Shown one piece after another: positions 9,425 through 18,488 of a stretch of 64,000 bases of DNA (within the stretch, counting starts at the first letter, position 1; every line of letters begins with the position of its first letter). The notes under the pieces were generated by a model that was not told where the DNA came from, did no database searches, and worked only from the letters and a program-made list of their open reading frames with translations. Origin of the DNA: Streptacidiphilus jeojiense (GTDB lineage: Bacteria; Actinomycetota; Actinomycetes; Streptomycetales; Streptomycetaceae); NCBI RefSeq assembly GCF_000719095.1, contig NZ_JOEH01000030.1, forward strand, positions 45,914-109,913. The letters are read 5' to 3'. The translations under genes were made by a program, and so were the position numbers.

Positions 9425-9518
9425 GTCTGCTGTCCTTTTCTCGTTGGCTTGGCCGCTCCGAACGGCTCGGCTGCTGCCGTGCGATTCCCATGTCCTGGGC
9501 TCGCGAACTACGCTAGAA

Positions 9519-9538
9519 CCTGACATTGATGTGAGAGG
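9519..9538. promoter_or_regulatory. Putative MerR operator
   Basis: An imperfect dyad (CCTGACATTG then ATGTGAGAGG) sits between the divergent SDR and merR genes. MerR proteins bind such dyads inside promoters with a stretched spacer. Assignment is from position and symmetry only. Confidence 0.45.
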
Positions 9539-9596
9539 CAAGTCGTATGGCGCAGGTCATACGGGCTGGACGGCGGAGCAGCGAGGAGTGGCGGAG

Positions 9597-9986
9597 ATGC
9601 GTATCGGAGAGCTCGCGCGACGCAGCAGCGTCAGCGTCAGATCCCTGCGGTACTACGAGGAGCAGGGCCTGATCACGAGCGAGCGCAGCCCCCGCGGGCA
9701 ACGCCACTTCCAGGAGGAGGACGTCGAGCGGGTCCTGTTCCTGCAGCGTCTGTACGCCGCGGGACTCTCCAGCCGCACCATTCTGGAGCTGCTGCCCTGC
9801 GTGGACTCGCCCAGCCTCGACAACTCCCGGGCCGCGCTCGAGCGGATGGCCCAGGAACGCGAGAAGCTCTCGTCCCACATCACCGACATGCTCAACGCCC
9901 GCGACGCGCTGGACGCGGCGATGGCCCGAGCCCGCCGGGCCCAGCCAGTACAAGGACAACAGCGGACCCGAGTGTCCGCTGCCTAA
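9597..9986 (+). CDS. MerR-family transcriptional regulator
   Basis: A 129-residue MerR regulator. The winged helix-turn-helix begins at once (MRIGELARRSSVSVRSLRYY, then EEQGLI, RQRHF-like GQRHFQEED), followed by the dimerisation coiled coil. The short C terminus lacks the cysteine cluster of metal sensors, so the effector is unknown. The ATG at 9597 follows GGAG. It probably controls the divergent NAD(P)H-binding oxidoreductase through the dyad at 9519-9538. Confidence 0.88.
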   Translation: MRIGELARRSSVSVRSLRYYEEQGLITSERSPRGQRHFQEEDVERVLFLQRLYAAGLSSRTILELLPCVDSPSLDNSRAALERMAQEREKLSSHITDMLNARDALDAAMARARRAQPVQGQQRTRVSAA

Positions 9987-10143
9987 TCGGCGGAACTCAC
10001 ACAGACCCCCGACGGCCCCCGCGGGGTCTGGCGAGATTTTCGTGCGCGTCCTGGGCAAACCCGATCGAGCCCCGCTTCGGGCCGCTGCGGCAGTTCACAC
10101 ACGGCGCACCAATGCGGTCAGAGCGCTAATTGTGACCGCCGGA

Positions 10144-11115
10144 CTACGTCGAGAGTTCAGCCTGGCGCGACCACCAGGCCTCGGCTGCGGTCATTGCGTT
10201 CTCGGCCTCATGGAGGCTCTTGCCCACGAGCCCCGTGGTGGCAGCCCAGTGCAGGGGTACAAGGGCTAGAGCGCCGGGGAGCCATCGGTGCTCGTCGCGG
10301 GTGAGCGGCTCTGTTGCCGTGCTCTCGTAGGCGTCGAGCAGCCGTCGCGGCTTGAGCAGTTCGTCGTCCTGGGCGATGTGGTGCAGGCTGACCGCGATGT
10401 CGTACAACCGCTCCCTGACCCGCGCGAAATCCAGGTCGAAAGTGACCCATGAGCCGTCTGCCAGTTCTCCCGCGTTACCCAATTTGTAGTCCCCGTGAAT
10501 CGGAGCGCAGGGCAGGTCGACCTCCTTGCGGAGCTTGGAGAGCTCGCCGGCCAGGTGGCGCATCCGCTGCACGACCGGCTCGCTGCGGGGTCCGAGCGTG
10601 CGGTGTGTGAAGCCGACCGAGTAGCGCAGTTGGCGGAAGGTTCTGTGGTCGTCGAGGGGTGCGGGCGCACTGGGCTCCCAGACTGCTTGGAGCGCGGTGT
10701 GAAGGCGTCCGAGCTCCTCGAAGAGGCGGACGTAGGAGTCCTCGTCCGCCTGTGGCTGCACGTGTTCGATGAATTCCTCAGTCTCGGCCCAACGATCTGC
10801 GACCCTCAGGAGGTCGCGGTCGAAACTCGGAATCGGCCGAGGGACGCAGATTTGTGTCCGCTGGAGTCGCTCGCGCAGGCGCCGCAGTCCCGCGACCCGC
10901 CCGCGGCGGACCCAGGGCCTGTGAACTCGAAGGACAATCGGCGGCTCAGCGTCTATCCGCAGGTTGAGGTTGAACTCACCGCCGATGTCTGCCCATCGGG
11001 CCCCGTGCGCAACGCGGGCGATCAGGGCCGAGACAGCCGGGTCATCAGGGCTGGCTCTGGGGCCGAACCAGCGCGGCAGAGGAGGCGGAGACGCCCAGGG
11101 TTCGATTCCGGTCAT
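10144..11115 (-). CDS. APH-fold phosphotransferase
   Basis: A 323-residue protein of the aminoglycoside phosphotransferase/choline kinase fold. The catalytic motif is IHGDYKLGN (His207, Asp209, Asn214), and the metal-binding aspartate lies in VTFDLDFAR around 227-229. Such kinases phosphorylate antibiotics, sugars or other small alcohols; the sequence does not say which. The ATG at 11115 is supported by GGAGGG 9 bases upstream. It has no obvious operon partner and runs opposite to the XRE gene upstream. Confidence 0.8.
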   Translation of the reverse strand: MTGIEPWASPPPLPRWFGPRASPDDPAVSALIARVAHGARWADIGGEFNLNLRIDAEPPIVLRVHRPWVRRGRVAGLRRLRERLQRTQICVPRPIPSFDRDLLRVADRWAETEEFIEHVQPQADEDSYVRLFEELGRLHTALQAVWEPSAPAPLDDHRTFRQLRYSVGFTHRTLGPRSEPVVQRMRHLAGELSKLRKEVDLPCAPIHGDYKLGNAGELADGSWVTFDLDFARVRERLYDIAVSLHHIAQDDELLKPRRLLDAYESTATEPLTRDEHRWLPGALALVPLHWAATTGLVGKSLHEAENAMTAAEAWWSRQAELST

Positions 11116-11227
11116 GGCAATGGCCCTCCAGCGCACCCGACGAAGGAGCCTCCGGCGAACCCATCCTCCTCGACACGGGGTCGATCGTGCCACGCATTTG
11201 CCGTCGTAGGGACGACCCAACTCGGCT

Positions 11228-11338
11228 TGTTGCACCGGTGGGCCGCAGCAGCCGGCCCGGGAGGAATTCCTCGACACGCCGGAAGCCCAGCGAGTCGCCC
11301 AGGTGCAGGCCGACGCCCCCGACGAGCCGGTCCAACCA
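11228..11338 (-). pseudogene. DUF2867 remnant (SDR/DUF2867 protein)
   Basis: About 37 codons on the minus strand read WLDRLVGGVGL, then LGDSLGFRRVEEFLPGRLL. This matches the conserved core of DUF2867 proteins (LDRLVGGVGL...GDALDFWRVEE-EPGRLL) with an internal deletion. There is no start and no continuation on either side, so it is a gene relic. A second, plus-strand DUF2867 relic lies at 13282-13401. The rest of the gap 11116-11459 holds nothing recognisable apart from the promoter regions of the two divergent genes. Confidence 0.55.
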
Positions 11339-11459
11339 TTTCGCCGAGCTATGGCTCAGGGTGGCGGCCCCGCCGATGACGGTCGGGGACGCCCTCCCTG
11401 TGGCAGTCCAGCTTGGCTGGAGTTGCAGAGGCTCAGGGCGTTTCAGCAAGCTGGCAGAC

Positions 11460-12038
11460 ATGAGCACCGAGCAGGAGAAGAAGGACAGGCTGGCAGCGGT
11501 CGGGCCACGGCTGCGGGAGCTGCGGCAGCGTCACGGGCTGACACTGGCCCACCTCGCCGAGCAGACCGGAATCAACGAAAGTACGCTTTCGCGCCTCGAA
11601 GGCGGCACCCGCAAGCCGACCCTGGAGATGCTGCTCCCACTTGCCGAGGTCTTCACCATGCCCTTGGACGAGTTGGTCGGCGCACCGCGCACCGGAGATC
11701 CGCGCATCCACCTCAGGCCCGTCAACCGCAACGGCATGACCTTCGTGCCGCTCAGCCGTCCCGGCGGCGTCCAGGCCCACAAACTCCTCATCCCGCCCCG
11801 GCCCGACACCGAACCACAGCTCAGCACGCACGAGGGGTTCGAATGGGTCTATGTCCTCGCCGGCCGGCTCCGCCTGCTGCTGGGCGAGGAAACCGTGGTT
11901 CTCAAGCCCGGCGAGGCCGCTGAGTTCGACACCCACGTGCCGCACTGGCTCGGCTCGGACGACAGGCGAACCGTGGAACTCCTCATCCTGTTCGGCCCCC
12001 AGGGCGAACGGGCCCACCTCAAGGCCCGCACTACCTAA
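11460..12038 (+). CDS. XRE-family regulator with cupin domain
   Basis: A 192-residue regulator with an N-terminal Cro/C1-type helix-turn-helix (LRELRQRHGLTLAHLAEQTG, STLSRLEGG, about 16-66) and a C-terminal cupin domain (EGFEWVYVLAGRLRLLLGE, about 105-185) that would bind a small effector. Regulators of this layout are often found beside the kind of FAD-dependent oxidoreductase that here follows on the opposite strand, so the two are probably linked in function. The ATG at 11460 was chosen because the helix-turn-helix begins soon after it; no strong ribosome site is visible. Confidence 0.88.
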   Translation: MSTEQEKKDRLAAVGPRLRELRQRHGLTLAHLAEQTGINESTLSRLEGGTRKPTLEMLLPLAEVFTMPLDELVGAPRTGDPRIHLRPVNRNGMTFVPLSRPGGVQAHKLLIPPRPDTEPQLSTHEGFEWVYVLAGRLRLLLGEETVVLKPGEAAEFDTHVPHWLGSDDRRTVELLILFGPQGERAHLKARTT

Positions 12039-12077
12039 CCCTTATTGGGAACCAGGAGCAAACACCGCCGCGGGTGC

Positions 12078-13139
12078 TCAATCGCCCTCAACGAGACCTT
12101 CCAGGCCGTGCACACGCGACCCCAGCACCCGCCTCGACACCTCAGCCTCCATCGCCCCGCTGAACACGTCGACCTCGGAGATCGCGGCACGGGAGGCCGC
12201 GGCACCGTGGGCATCAGCCGTCAGCAGATCCATGTTGATCGCCGCAGCCGCAGTCACCCCGGCGGCCGCGGCCTGCGGAACACCGGCCAGCACGTCGCTG
12301 ACGTTGCCCGCCGCCCAGACACCCGCGACCCCGGTGAACCCGGAGGCGTCCACCGCGATGTGCTCACCGAAGCCCGTCGGGTGCTCCCGCACGGTCAGGC
12401 CCAGGCCATCGAGGAAGCCGGCGCGCGCCACGAACCTCGGCGACACCACCAGTGCTTGCACCGGCACCACCGTGCCCGACACCAGACGCACCCCCGCCAG
12501 CCGGTCCTGATCATCGACATCCAGGCCACCGACCTCGCCGTCCACCACGGCAATACCCAGACCGGCGAGCTGCTCCCACTGCTCCTCGCTCAGCTCCGCA
12601 CCGGTGTGCCGGAACAGTGTGATGTCCTTGGACAGCTGCCTGAACATCAGCGCCTGATGGAAGTTGCCCAGTACGCCGATCACCTGGTCGCGGACCTCCC
12701 AGCCGTGGCAGTAGACGCAGTGCATCACGTCGCGTCCCCACCGCTCAGCCAGCCCCGGCACCGCTGGCAGCTCGTCCACCAGCCCCGTCGTCACCAGCAC
12801 ACGCCGGGTCCGACATTGTTGCCCGTCCTGGGTGAGGACCGTGAAGCCCTCGCCGTCGGGGAGAACCTGCGCCACCCGGGAGGAGACCACCCTGCCGCCG
12901 TATGCGGCGATCTCCTCCCGGCCAAGGCGCAGCAGCTCCAAAGGCGCGATGCCCTCCCGTCCCAGAACGCCGTGGGCGCCGGCGGATGGTGCGTTGCGCG
13001 GTTCACCCGCGTCGATCACCAGCACCGACCGGCGCACCCTGCTGAGCGTCAGCGCGGCCGAGAGGCCGGCAGTACCACCGCCGACCACCACCACGTCCCA
13101 GGCCGTTCCATCCACACACGTCATCTCTCGCTCATCCAT
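12078..13139 (-). CDS. NAD(P)/FAD-dependent oxidoreductase, thioredoxin reductase-like
   Basis: A 353-residue flavoprotein related to thioredoxin reductases. It has the FAD-binding VVVVGGGTAG at about 16-25, a redox-type C-x-x-C in MHCVYCHGWEVRD (Cys141, Cys144), a second nucleotide site near VIGVLGN, and the C-terminal GVWAAGNVSD FAD motif. It carries a short C-terminal extension compared with canonical TrxB. The physiological substrate may be a disulfide or a small molecule. Start is uncertain: ATGs at 13148, 13139 and 13124 are in frame and close together. It converges on the XRE-cupin gene with 39 bases between. Confidence 0.85.
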   Translation of the reverse strand: MDEREMTCVDGTAWDVVVVGGGTAGLSAALTLSRVRRSVLVIDAGEPRNAPSAGAHGVLGREGIAPLELLRLGREEIAAYGGRVVSSRVAQVLPDGEGFTVLTQDGQQCRTRRVLVTTGLVDELPAVPGLAERWGRDVMHCVYCHGWEVRDQVIGVLGNFHQALMFRQLSKDITLFRHTGAELSEEQWEQLAGLGIAVVDGEVGGLDVDDQDRLAGVRLVSGTVVPVQALVVSPRFVARAGFLDGLGLTVREHPTGFGEHIAVDASGFTGVAGVWAAGNVSDVLAGVPQAAAAGVTAAAAINMDLLTADAHGAAASRAAISEVDVFSGAMEAEVSRRVLGSRVHGLEGLVEGD

Positions 13140-13281
13140 GCCCCTCATCCTGCGACCCGAAAGGACGCAACAGCAAAGAGGCATGCCATTTCGGCAAGAG
13201 GATTCGATCGTGCCCGGGAGCGAGGCGGCAGGAGAGTATTGAAGCGAATGCCTGCGCGTCAGCAATACCAATGGCAGAACC

Positions 13282-13401
13282 GGCGTCGGGCTGCGACGCG
13301 GACGCCGTGATCCCCACCGACTGCGCGTTGGCGACTCGCTCGACTTCTGGCGCGTGGAGGAGATCGAACCAGGCAGGCTTCTGCGCCTCGTCGCCAAGAC
13401 T
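13282..13401 (+). pseudogene. DUF2867 remnant
   Basis: Forty codons on the plus strand read GVGLRRGRRDP, then LRVGDSLDFWRVEEIEPGRL, a very clear match to the core of DUF2867-containing SDR proteins. The flanks do not continue the family, so only a fragment is left. It has the opposite orientation to the relic at 11228-11338. The surrounding gap (13140-13489) shows no other gene and must hold the oxidoreductase promoter near 13150. Confidence 0.6.
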
Positions 13402-13489
13402 GCACTGTCTGGCAGAAATCTGACCGGCCGGGCAGCCGGAGGGATCCGGGTAGGGAACCCTCCGACTGCCACTGCCCCAGCTGCCGAGT

Positions 13490-14314
13490 TCACATGGGGA
13501 AGGCGATGTCGCAGACCTCGTCGTCGGGACCGGCGGCCATGAAGTCGGTGAAGTACACCTCGCGCGGTGCACCGGCCGACGGCAGGTTCTGGTCGTGCAG
13601 CCAGCCGGCGACCGCCTCGAAGGCGGACAGGATCTGCGGGAACGCCACCTGGGCCTTGGCGATGCGCACGTACGCCTCTCGGTGTGCCGGCTCTTCGCGC
13701 ATCGCGGCATCGATGCTGTCGGCGGTCTTCGGGTCGACCGGGAGGCAGACCTCGACGGGGCCGTCGCTGTCGTGGTTGACCTCGCCGTGGTAGACGACGA
13801 ACGCCGGCGCCACCGCACCCCCTACCGCATCCGCGGCGCCGTACAGGCGGGTCATGGCCGCGCCGATCCAGGCGGGCAGTTCCTCGGGAGTGACGTGACG
13901 CTGCTCGGTCAGCACCATCTGTGCCGGGATCTCGCGGGTGAGCACGGTGTGGGACATGGCATAGCCTCCTTGACGACCGCCGGACACCAGATCACGCACA
14001 TGCCCCGCCAGGTGCCGTTGCGCGGCGAACCTGGCCTCGACCGCCTCCCAGTAGGCCGCCAGCAGTTCGGCGCGCTGGGCGACCGGGGCCCGTAGCACCG
14101 CCGCGACCTCGCCCAGCGGCATGTCCAGCCGGCGCAGCCACACGATCAGTCGGGCGTCGTTCAGCTGGTCGCCTCGATAGCGGCGGTACCGGTTGGCCGT
14201 GTCGACCTCGTCGGGGAGCAGCAGACCCTGCTGCTCGTACAGGCGCAGCGCCTTGGGCGACAGCCGCGAGCGGCGGGAGAACTCGCCGCTGGACAGCAGT
14301 TCGTCATCAGGCAT
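13490..14314 (-). CDS. MerR regulator with GyrI-like effector domain
   Basis: A 274-residue MerR-type regulator of the BmrR/TipA-like group. The N-terminal winged helix-turn-helix is visible (LLSSGEFSRRSRLSPKALRL, YEQQGLL, RYRRY), followed by a coiled coil and a C-terminal GyrI-like drug-binding domain from about 120 (VLTREIPAQMVL... CLPVDPKT... EVYFTDF). Members bind hydrophobic drugs and activate exporters. The ABC exporter genes lie 150 bases upstream on the same strand, so drug-dependent control of that exporter is plausible but not shown. The ATG at 14314 gives the expected short N terminus. Confidence 0.85.
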   Translation of the reverse strand: MPDDELLSSGEFSRRSRLSPKALRLYEQQGLLLPDEVDTANRYRRYRGDQLNDARLIVWLRRLDMPLGEVAAVLRAPVAQRAELLAAYWEAVEARFAAQRHLAGHVRDLVSGGRQGGYAMSHTVLTREIPAQMVLTEQRHVTPEELPAWIGAAMTRLYGAADAVGGAVAPAFVVYHGEVNHDSDGPVEVCLPVDPKTADSIDAAMREEPAHREAYVRIAKAQVAFPQILSAFEAVAGWLHDQNLPSAGAPREVYFTDFMAAGPDDEVCDIAFPM

Positions 14315-14464
14315 GGCAGTTCGGTGTCCTGTTCGGTATGGGTACGGGCCGCACGCTTGCCGTGCGGCCTTGGTCCCCACCATGGGCTTCGCCCCAAGGG
14401 CGAGGTCAAGCGGCGGCGCCGACCAGTATCCGCCGACAGGGCGACGCCAAGGCGATCGTCGAGG

Positions 14465-15205
14465 TCAGGACACGTCGCGGCGCATGCTGGTGGTCAGGGC
14501 GAGGGCGGCGAATGCCAGGGTGTAGAGCGCAAGGACGAGCCCGCCGTCCCAGCGGGGCAGCAGGTGACTGGTCGTCATCGACCCGGTGCCGGCGCCCAGG
14601 GCCTGGCCTGCGTTGAACGGCAGCCAGCGGGCGAGTCCGCCGATCAACTGCCCGACGATGCCCTCGACCAGGGCGACCCAGGCGAGCGAGACGGCGATCG
14701 CGCCGACCAGGCTGCGGACGAGCGCGCCGACGCCGACGCCGATCGCGGCGAACGCCGCGTTCCAGACGATCCCGCCGCCGATGGTGGTCCACATCGCCGT
14801 GTCGCCCCAGGCGAAGGAGACGCCCTTGTCGGACCACCAGGCCGCCGCCACCCCGAGGCCCACCAGGCTGCTCACCAGGCCGGACAGCATGGCGAAGGCC
14901 GCGTAGACCAGGAGCTTGGCGCTGATGACCCGTCCTCGCGAGGGCGTGGTCAGGTAGGTGTCGGTGATGGTCCGGTGCCGGTACTCCCCGGCGACGGCCA
15001 GAATCCCGAAGACCATCGTGAACAGCGACGTCAGGCCGACATGGGCGAGCGCCCCGCTCTGCGCGGCCGCGTCGAGGGGCTTGTTGCCGGAGAGCACCAT
15101 GCCGCTGATGCCTGCGGTGACCAGCAGCGGGGCGGCGAGCAGCAGCAGCCACGGGCTGCGGATGGTGCGGAGTTTCAGGACCTCGGTCTTGATCAGGCTG
15201 TTCAT
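14465..15205 (-). CDS. ABC transporter permease (ABC-2 type)
   Basis: A 246-residue membrane protein with about six hydrophobic helices, of the ABC-2 type permease group found in drug exporters. The N terminus (MNSLIKTEVLKLRTIRSPWL) is the usual cytoplasmic elbow before the first helix, and GEYRHRTITDTYLTTPSRGR is the conserved loop of this group. It follows the ATP-binding protein gene by 19 bases on the same strand, so they form one exporter operon. The ATG at 15205 has an AAAGAG ribosome site. Substrate unknown. Confidence 0.9.
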   Translation of the reverse strand: MNSLIKTEVLKLRTIRSPWLLLLAAPLLVTAGISGMVLSGNKPLDAAAQSGALAHVGLTSLFTMVFGILAVAGEYRHRTITDTYLTTPSRGRVISAKLLVYAAFAMLSGLVSSLVGLGVAAAWWSDKGVSFAWGDTAMWTTIGGGIVWNAAFAAIGVGVGALVRSLVGAIAVSLAWVALVEGIVGQLIGGLARWLPFNAGQALGAGTGSMTTSHLLPRWDGGLVLALYTLAFAALALTTSMRRDVS

Positions 15206-15224
15206 CTCTTTTCGTTCCTCGCGT

Positions 15225-15998
15225 TCAGTGGTGGGCGGAGGACGCGGTGGCGTCGGTCGCACTGTCAGGGCCGGTGTCCGAGTCGCTGCCGGGGTCGGAG
15301 GTCAGCCGGAGGAACGCGGCTTCGAGCGTCTCCCCATGGGCGCCGGTCAGTTCGGTCAGCGGGCCCGCGTAGCGCAGCCTGCCTGCGGCGACGATGACGA
15401 CCTTGTCCACGGTCTGGGCCACCTCGCTGAGCATGTGACTGGACATCAGTACGGTGCGGCCCTCTGCGGCCAGCCCGCGGAGCAGATCCCGCAGGTCGAC
15501 CATGCCGACCGGATCCAACCCGTTCGCGGGCTCGTCCAGGACGAGCACGCGTGGGTCGCCGAGCAGCGCGCCGGCCAGGCCGAGCCGCTGGCGCATACCG
15601 AGTGAGTAGCCGCCGACACGCCGGTCGGCGGCATCGGTCAGACCGACGCGGTCCAGCACCTCCTCGATCCGAGGACGCGGAAGGCCCGCGGCGTCGGCGA
15701 TGATGCGCAGGTGGTCGCGCCCGCGGCGGCCGGGGTGGAAGCCGGTCGCCTCCAGCACCGCGCCGACGACGCGTCGGGGCTGGTCCAGGTCGCCGTAGCG
15801 GCGGCCGTCGATCAGGGCCCGGCCCCCGGTCGGTGTCACCAGCCCGAGGACCATGCGGAGCGTGGTGGTCTTACCCGCTCCGTTCGGACCGAGGAACCCG
15901 GTCACCACCCCGGGCTCGACCTCGAAGGTCAACCGGTCGACAGCGGTCACCGGCCCGTAACGCTTCGTCAGGCCGTCCACCGTGATCCCGGCGCTCAT
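15225..15998 (-). CDS. ABC transporter ATP-binding protein
   Basis: A 257-residue ABC ATPase: Walker A GPNGAGKTT at about 34-42, signature YSLGMRQRL, Walker B VLVLDEPANGLDP, and the H-loop MSSHML. It is the motor of the exporter whose permease is the next gene. The C-terminal tail is rich in Ser, Asp and Thr and is variable. The ATG at 15998 has a strong GGAGG site. It is divergent from the histidine kinase gene at 16277, and the pair resembles the common streptomycete arrangement of a two-component system next to an ABC-2 exporter. Confidence 0.93.
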   Translation of the reverse strand: MSAGITVDGLTKRYGPVTAVDRLTFEVEPGVVTGFLGPNGAGKTTTLRMVLGLVTPTGGRALIDGRRYGDLDQPRRVVGAVLEATGFHPGRRGRDHLRIIADAAGLPRPRIEEVLDRVGLTDAADRRVGGYSLGMRQRLGLAGALLGDPRVLVLDEPANGLDPVGMVDLRDLLRGLAAEGRTVLMSSHMLSEVAQTVDKVVIVAAGRLRYAGPLTELTGAHGETLEAAFLRLTSDPGSDSDTGPDSATDATASSAHH

Positions 15999-16028
15999 GA
16001 CGGCCTCCTGCGCGAACCCAGCGGAACG

Positions 16029-16052
16029 ATCGGATACATCGGAAACATCGGA
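16029..16052. promoter_or_regulatory. Three ATCGGA direct repeats, 9-bp period
   Basis: ATCGGA occurs at 16029, 16038 and 16047, each exactly 9 bases apart, 30-55 bases upstream of the ABC exporter start and inside the divergent gap to the sensor kinase. Short phased repeats of this kind often bind oligomerising response regulators. The rest of the gap 15999-16276 shows nothing else. Confidence 0.35.
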
Positions 16053-16276
16053 GTCCTCCCCTTCACCGGCATTGACGGCTCGGCCGCCACACCCGGTACC
16101 TGGCCCGGGCGTCGCCACCACCGTCCCGGACCGACCACCGCACTGTCGTCGCCCCGGCACGGCAACCGCTGCTACCACGCATGCGTCAGACGACCCGACG
16201 GCTACCGCGTCGGCGGTAGCCGCGGCACCCACGCGCGGCCGAGGGCACGGCGGGGCCGCGCGCCTATCGTGTGAGC

Positions 16277-17509
16277 ATGGACAGCATCTGCCACCTACGT
16301 CTGGCCGCCCGCCGGCATGCGCACCTGGCGGATGCGGCGGTCGCGCTGGGGGTCTTCGGCGCCACCGCTGTGACGACCTTCGCCGGGCACGCCGCTGCTA
16401 CGGTCGGCAACGGCACCATTGCGCTGGTCTCCGCCGTGATCGCCTGCGGTGTGCTGGCCGCGCGCCGCCGGCGCCCGGTGGTCGCCCTGGCCGTGAGTGC
16501 GCTGGCCGCAGAGGTGTTCCTGCATCAGACCGGTGGTACCCGTGGCGAGTTGATCCTGCTGGCCCCCTCGATCGCCCTCTACACCGTCGCCGACCTCGTC
16601 GAGCGCCGGCGCGGCCTGCTCCTGGGAGGTCTGGCACTGGTCGCGCTCGCCGCCTGGCACATGCTGACGCACCCGGCGTTCGCCGTGCTCGGTCCCGAGA
16701 ACCTGGCCTTCACCGCCCTCGGGGGCCTGGCCATCGCCGCCGGCGACTCCTCCCGCAACCGCCGTGCCTACCTCGCCGAGGTGGAACAACGCGCCCGGCG
16801 AGCGGAGGTCGAGCGCGAACGCGACGCCCGGCGACGGGTCACCGAGGACCGGCTGCGGATCGCCCGCGACCTGCACGACGCCGTGGGCCACCAACTCGCG
16901 CTCATCAGCGTGCAGTCCAACGTCGCCGGGCAGGCGATCGACTCTGACGCCGCGACGGCACGCGAAGCCATCGCCCATGTGAAGGCCGCCAGCCGCCAGG
17001 CCCTGGGCGAACTGCGCGACACCATCAGCCTGCTGCGGCAACCGGGTGACCCCGTCGCGCCCACCGCCACTCCGGCCCCCGGACTGGACGCACTCACGGA
17101 TCTGCTCGCCTCGCTGCGCGCCTCCGGGCTGGACATCGACTGCCGCATGCAGGGCCACGTCCTCGCGCTGGCGCCCTCGTCCGACCTCACCGCCTACCGC
17201 GTGATCCAGGAAGCGCTCACCAACGTCTACAAGCACTCGCGCAGGCGTCAGGCACGGCTGACCTTGGCCTACGACCCGAAGGAGCTCCGCATCACCGTCG
17301 AGGACCCCGGGGAAGGCGGCATGAGCGCCGGACCCGACGCCGCCTGCGAACCGCCCACCGCCGCACGGCACGGCATCGTGGGAATGCGCGAACGGATCTG
17401 CGCCCTGGGCGGTCAGTTCACCGCCGGGCCGCGCCCGGACGGCGGGTTCCAGGTGACCGCGACTCTGCCGTGCCGTCCCCTCGACCTCGCCCAGGAGCCC
17501 GCCCCGTGA
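16277..17509 (+). CDS. Two-component sensor histidine kinase (NarL-system type)
   Basis: A kinase of about 410 residues. Four to five membrane helices fill the first 155 residues with almost no extracytoplasmic domain. A HisKA_3 dimerisation domain with the phospho-acceptor in RIARDLHDAVGHQL (His200) follows, then a HATPase with VIQEALTNVYKHS and GIVGMRERICALGG. Such intramembrane-sensing kinases respond to cell-envelope stress or antibiotics. The stop overlaps the GTG start of the response regulator. A GTG at 16271 is an alternative start; no ribosome site is seen, so translation may be leaderless. Confidence 0.92.
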   Translation: MDSICHLRLAARRHAHLADAAVALGVFGATAVTTFAGHAAATVGNGTIALVSAVIACGVLAARRRRPVVALAVSALAAEVFLHQTGGTRGELILLAPSIALYTVADLVERRRGLLLGGLALVALAAWHMLTHPAFAVLGPENLAFTALGGLAIAAGDSSRNRRAYLAEVEQRARRAEVERERDARRRVTEDRLRIARDLHDAVGHQLALISVQSNVAGQAIDSDAATAREAIAHVKAASRQALGELRDTISLLRQPGDPVAPTATPAPGLDALTDLLASLRASGLDIDCRMQGHVLALAPSSDLTAYRVIQEALTNVYKHSRRRQARLTLAYDPKELRITVEDPGEGGMSAGPDAACEPPTAARHGIVGMRERICALGGQFTAGPRPDGGFQVTATLPCRPLDLAQEPAP

Positions 17510-18207
17510 CCATCCGCATCGTCATCGCCGACGACCAACCCCTGGTCCGCACCGGCTTCAAAGCGCTGATCGCCCCCGCGCCGGACCTGGAGGTGGTCGG
17601 CGTGGCCGGTGACGGCCACGAGGCGGTGCGACTGGCCAGGACCACCCAGGCGGACCTGGTGCTCATGGACATCCGCATGCCGGTCCTCGACGGCCTTGCG
17701 GCGACCCGCCTGATCACCGGCGACGACGACCTCGCCGGGGTGAAGGTCCTGATCCTGACCACCTTCGAGATCGACGAGTACGTCTTCGAGGCACTGCGCG
17801 CCGGCGCCAGCGGCTTCCTGGGAAAGAGCGCCGACGCGGAGGAACTGCTGCAGGCGATCCGCACGGTCAGCCGAGGCGACGCTCTGCTCTCCCCGGCCGC
17901 GACCAGGACCCTCATCAGCCGATTCCTCGCCACCCCTGCCCCGTCGCGGCCCCAGGACGAAGCGGTCCGCCGTGGGCTGGAGGCCCTCACCGACCGCGAA
18001 CGCCAGATCACCGCGTTCGTGGCGACCGGGTTGTCCAACGACGAGATCGCCAGGACCCTGGTGCTCAGCCCCGCCACCGTCAAAACCCACGTCAACCGCG
18101 CCATGGTCAAGGTCGGCGCCCGCGACCGTGCCCAACTGGTCGTCTTCGCCCACCGCAGCGGCCTCACCGATGCCGGCACGCCGCCGGCCGCTCGGCGCCC
18201 TCCGTGA
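17506..18207 (+). CDS. NarL/FixJ-type response regulator
   Basis: A 233-residue response regulator. The receiver domain has the acidic pair DD at 9-10, the phosphorylated aspartate in LVLMDIRMP (Asp55) and the lysine in GFLGKSA. The C terminus is a LuxR-type helix-turn-helix (LTDRERQITAFVATGLSNDE, about 165-222). It starts with GTG overlapping the kinase stop (GTGA), with AGGAG upstream, so the two are translationally coupled. The neighbouring divergent ABC exporter is the obvious candidate target. Confidence 0.93.
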   Translation: MTIRIVIADDQPLVRTGFKALIAPAPDLEVVGVAGDGHEAVRLARTTQADLVLMDIRMPVLDGLAATRLITGDDDLAGVKVLILTTFEIDEYVFEALRAGASGFLGKSADAEELLQAIRTVSRGDALLSPAATRTLISRFLATPAPSRPQDEAVRRGLEALTDRERQITAFVATGLSNDEIARTLVLSPATVKTHVNRAMVKVGARDRAQLVVFAHRSGLTDAGTPPAARRPP

Positions 18208-18488
18208 CCTGCGCTCCTGAGCACCCGGAGGGTCCCGCCAAGACCTGACCGACCATCTGACGGGCGATCACGAACAGTCTTCAGACGTCTCCGAAGGCGT
18301 CCGACACCCCCACCGAGGATCAACCCAAGGGCAAGCCTGCCGGAGTCGGCTCGGTCAACCAGTCGATCGACTTCCCAGCAGCACCTCGGGTCCCAGCTGT
18401 ACGATCCCGCTGGCGTGGACGTCAAGACTGCGCCGTCTACCGACAATGCCCGTCTGGCGGACGGTCACAGCAAGGGGAGAAGGCTCTG

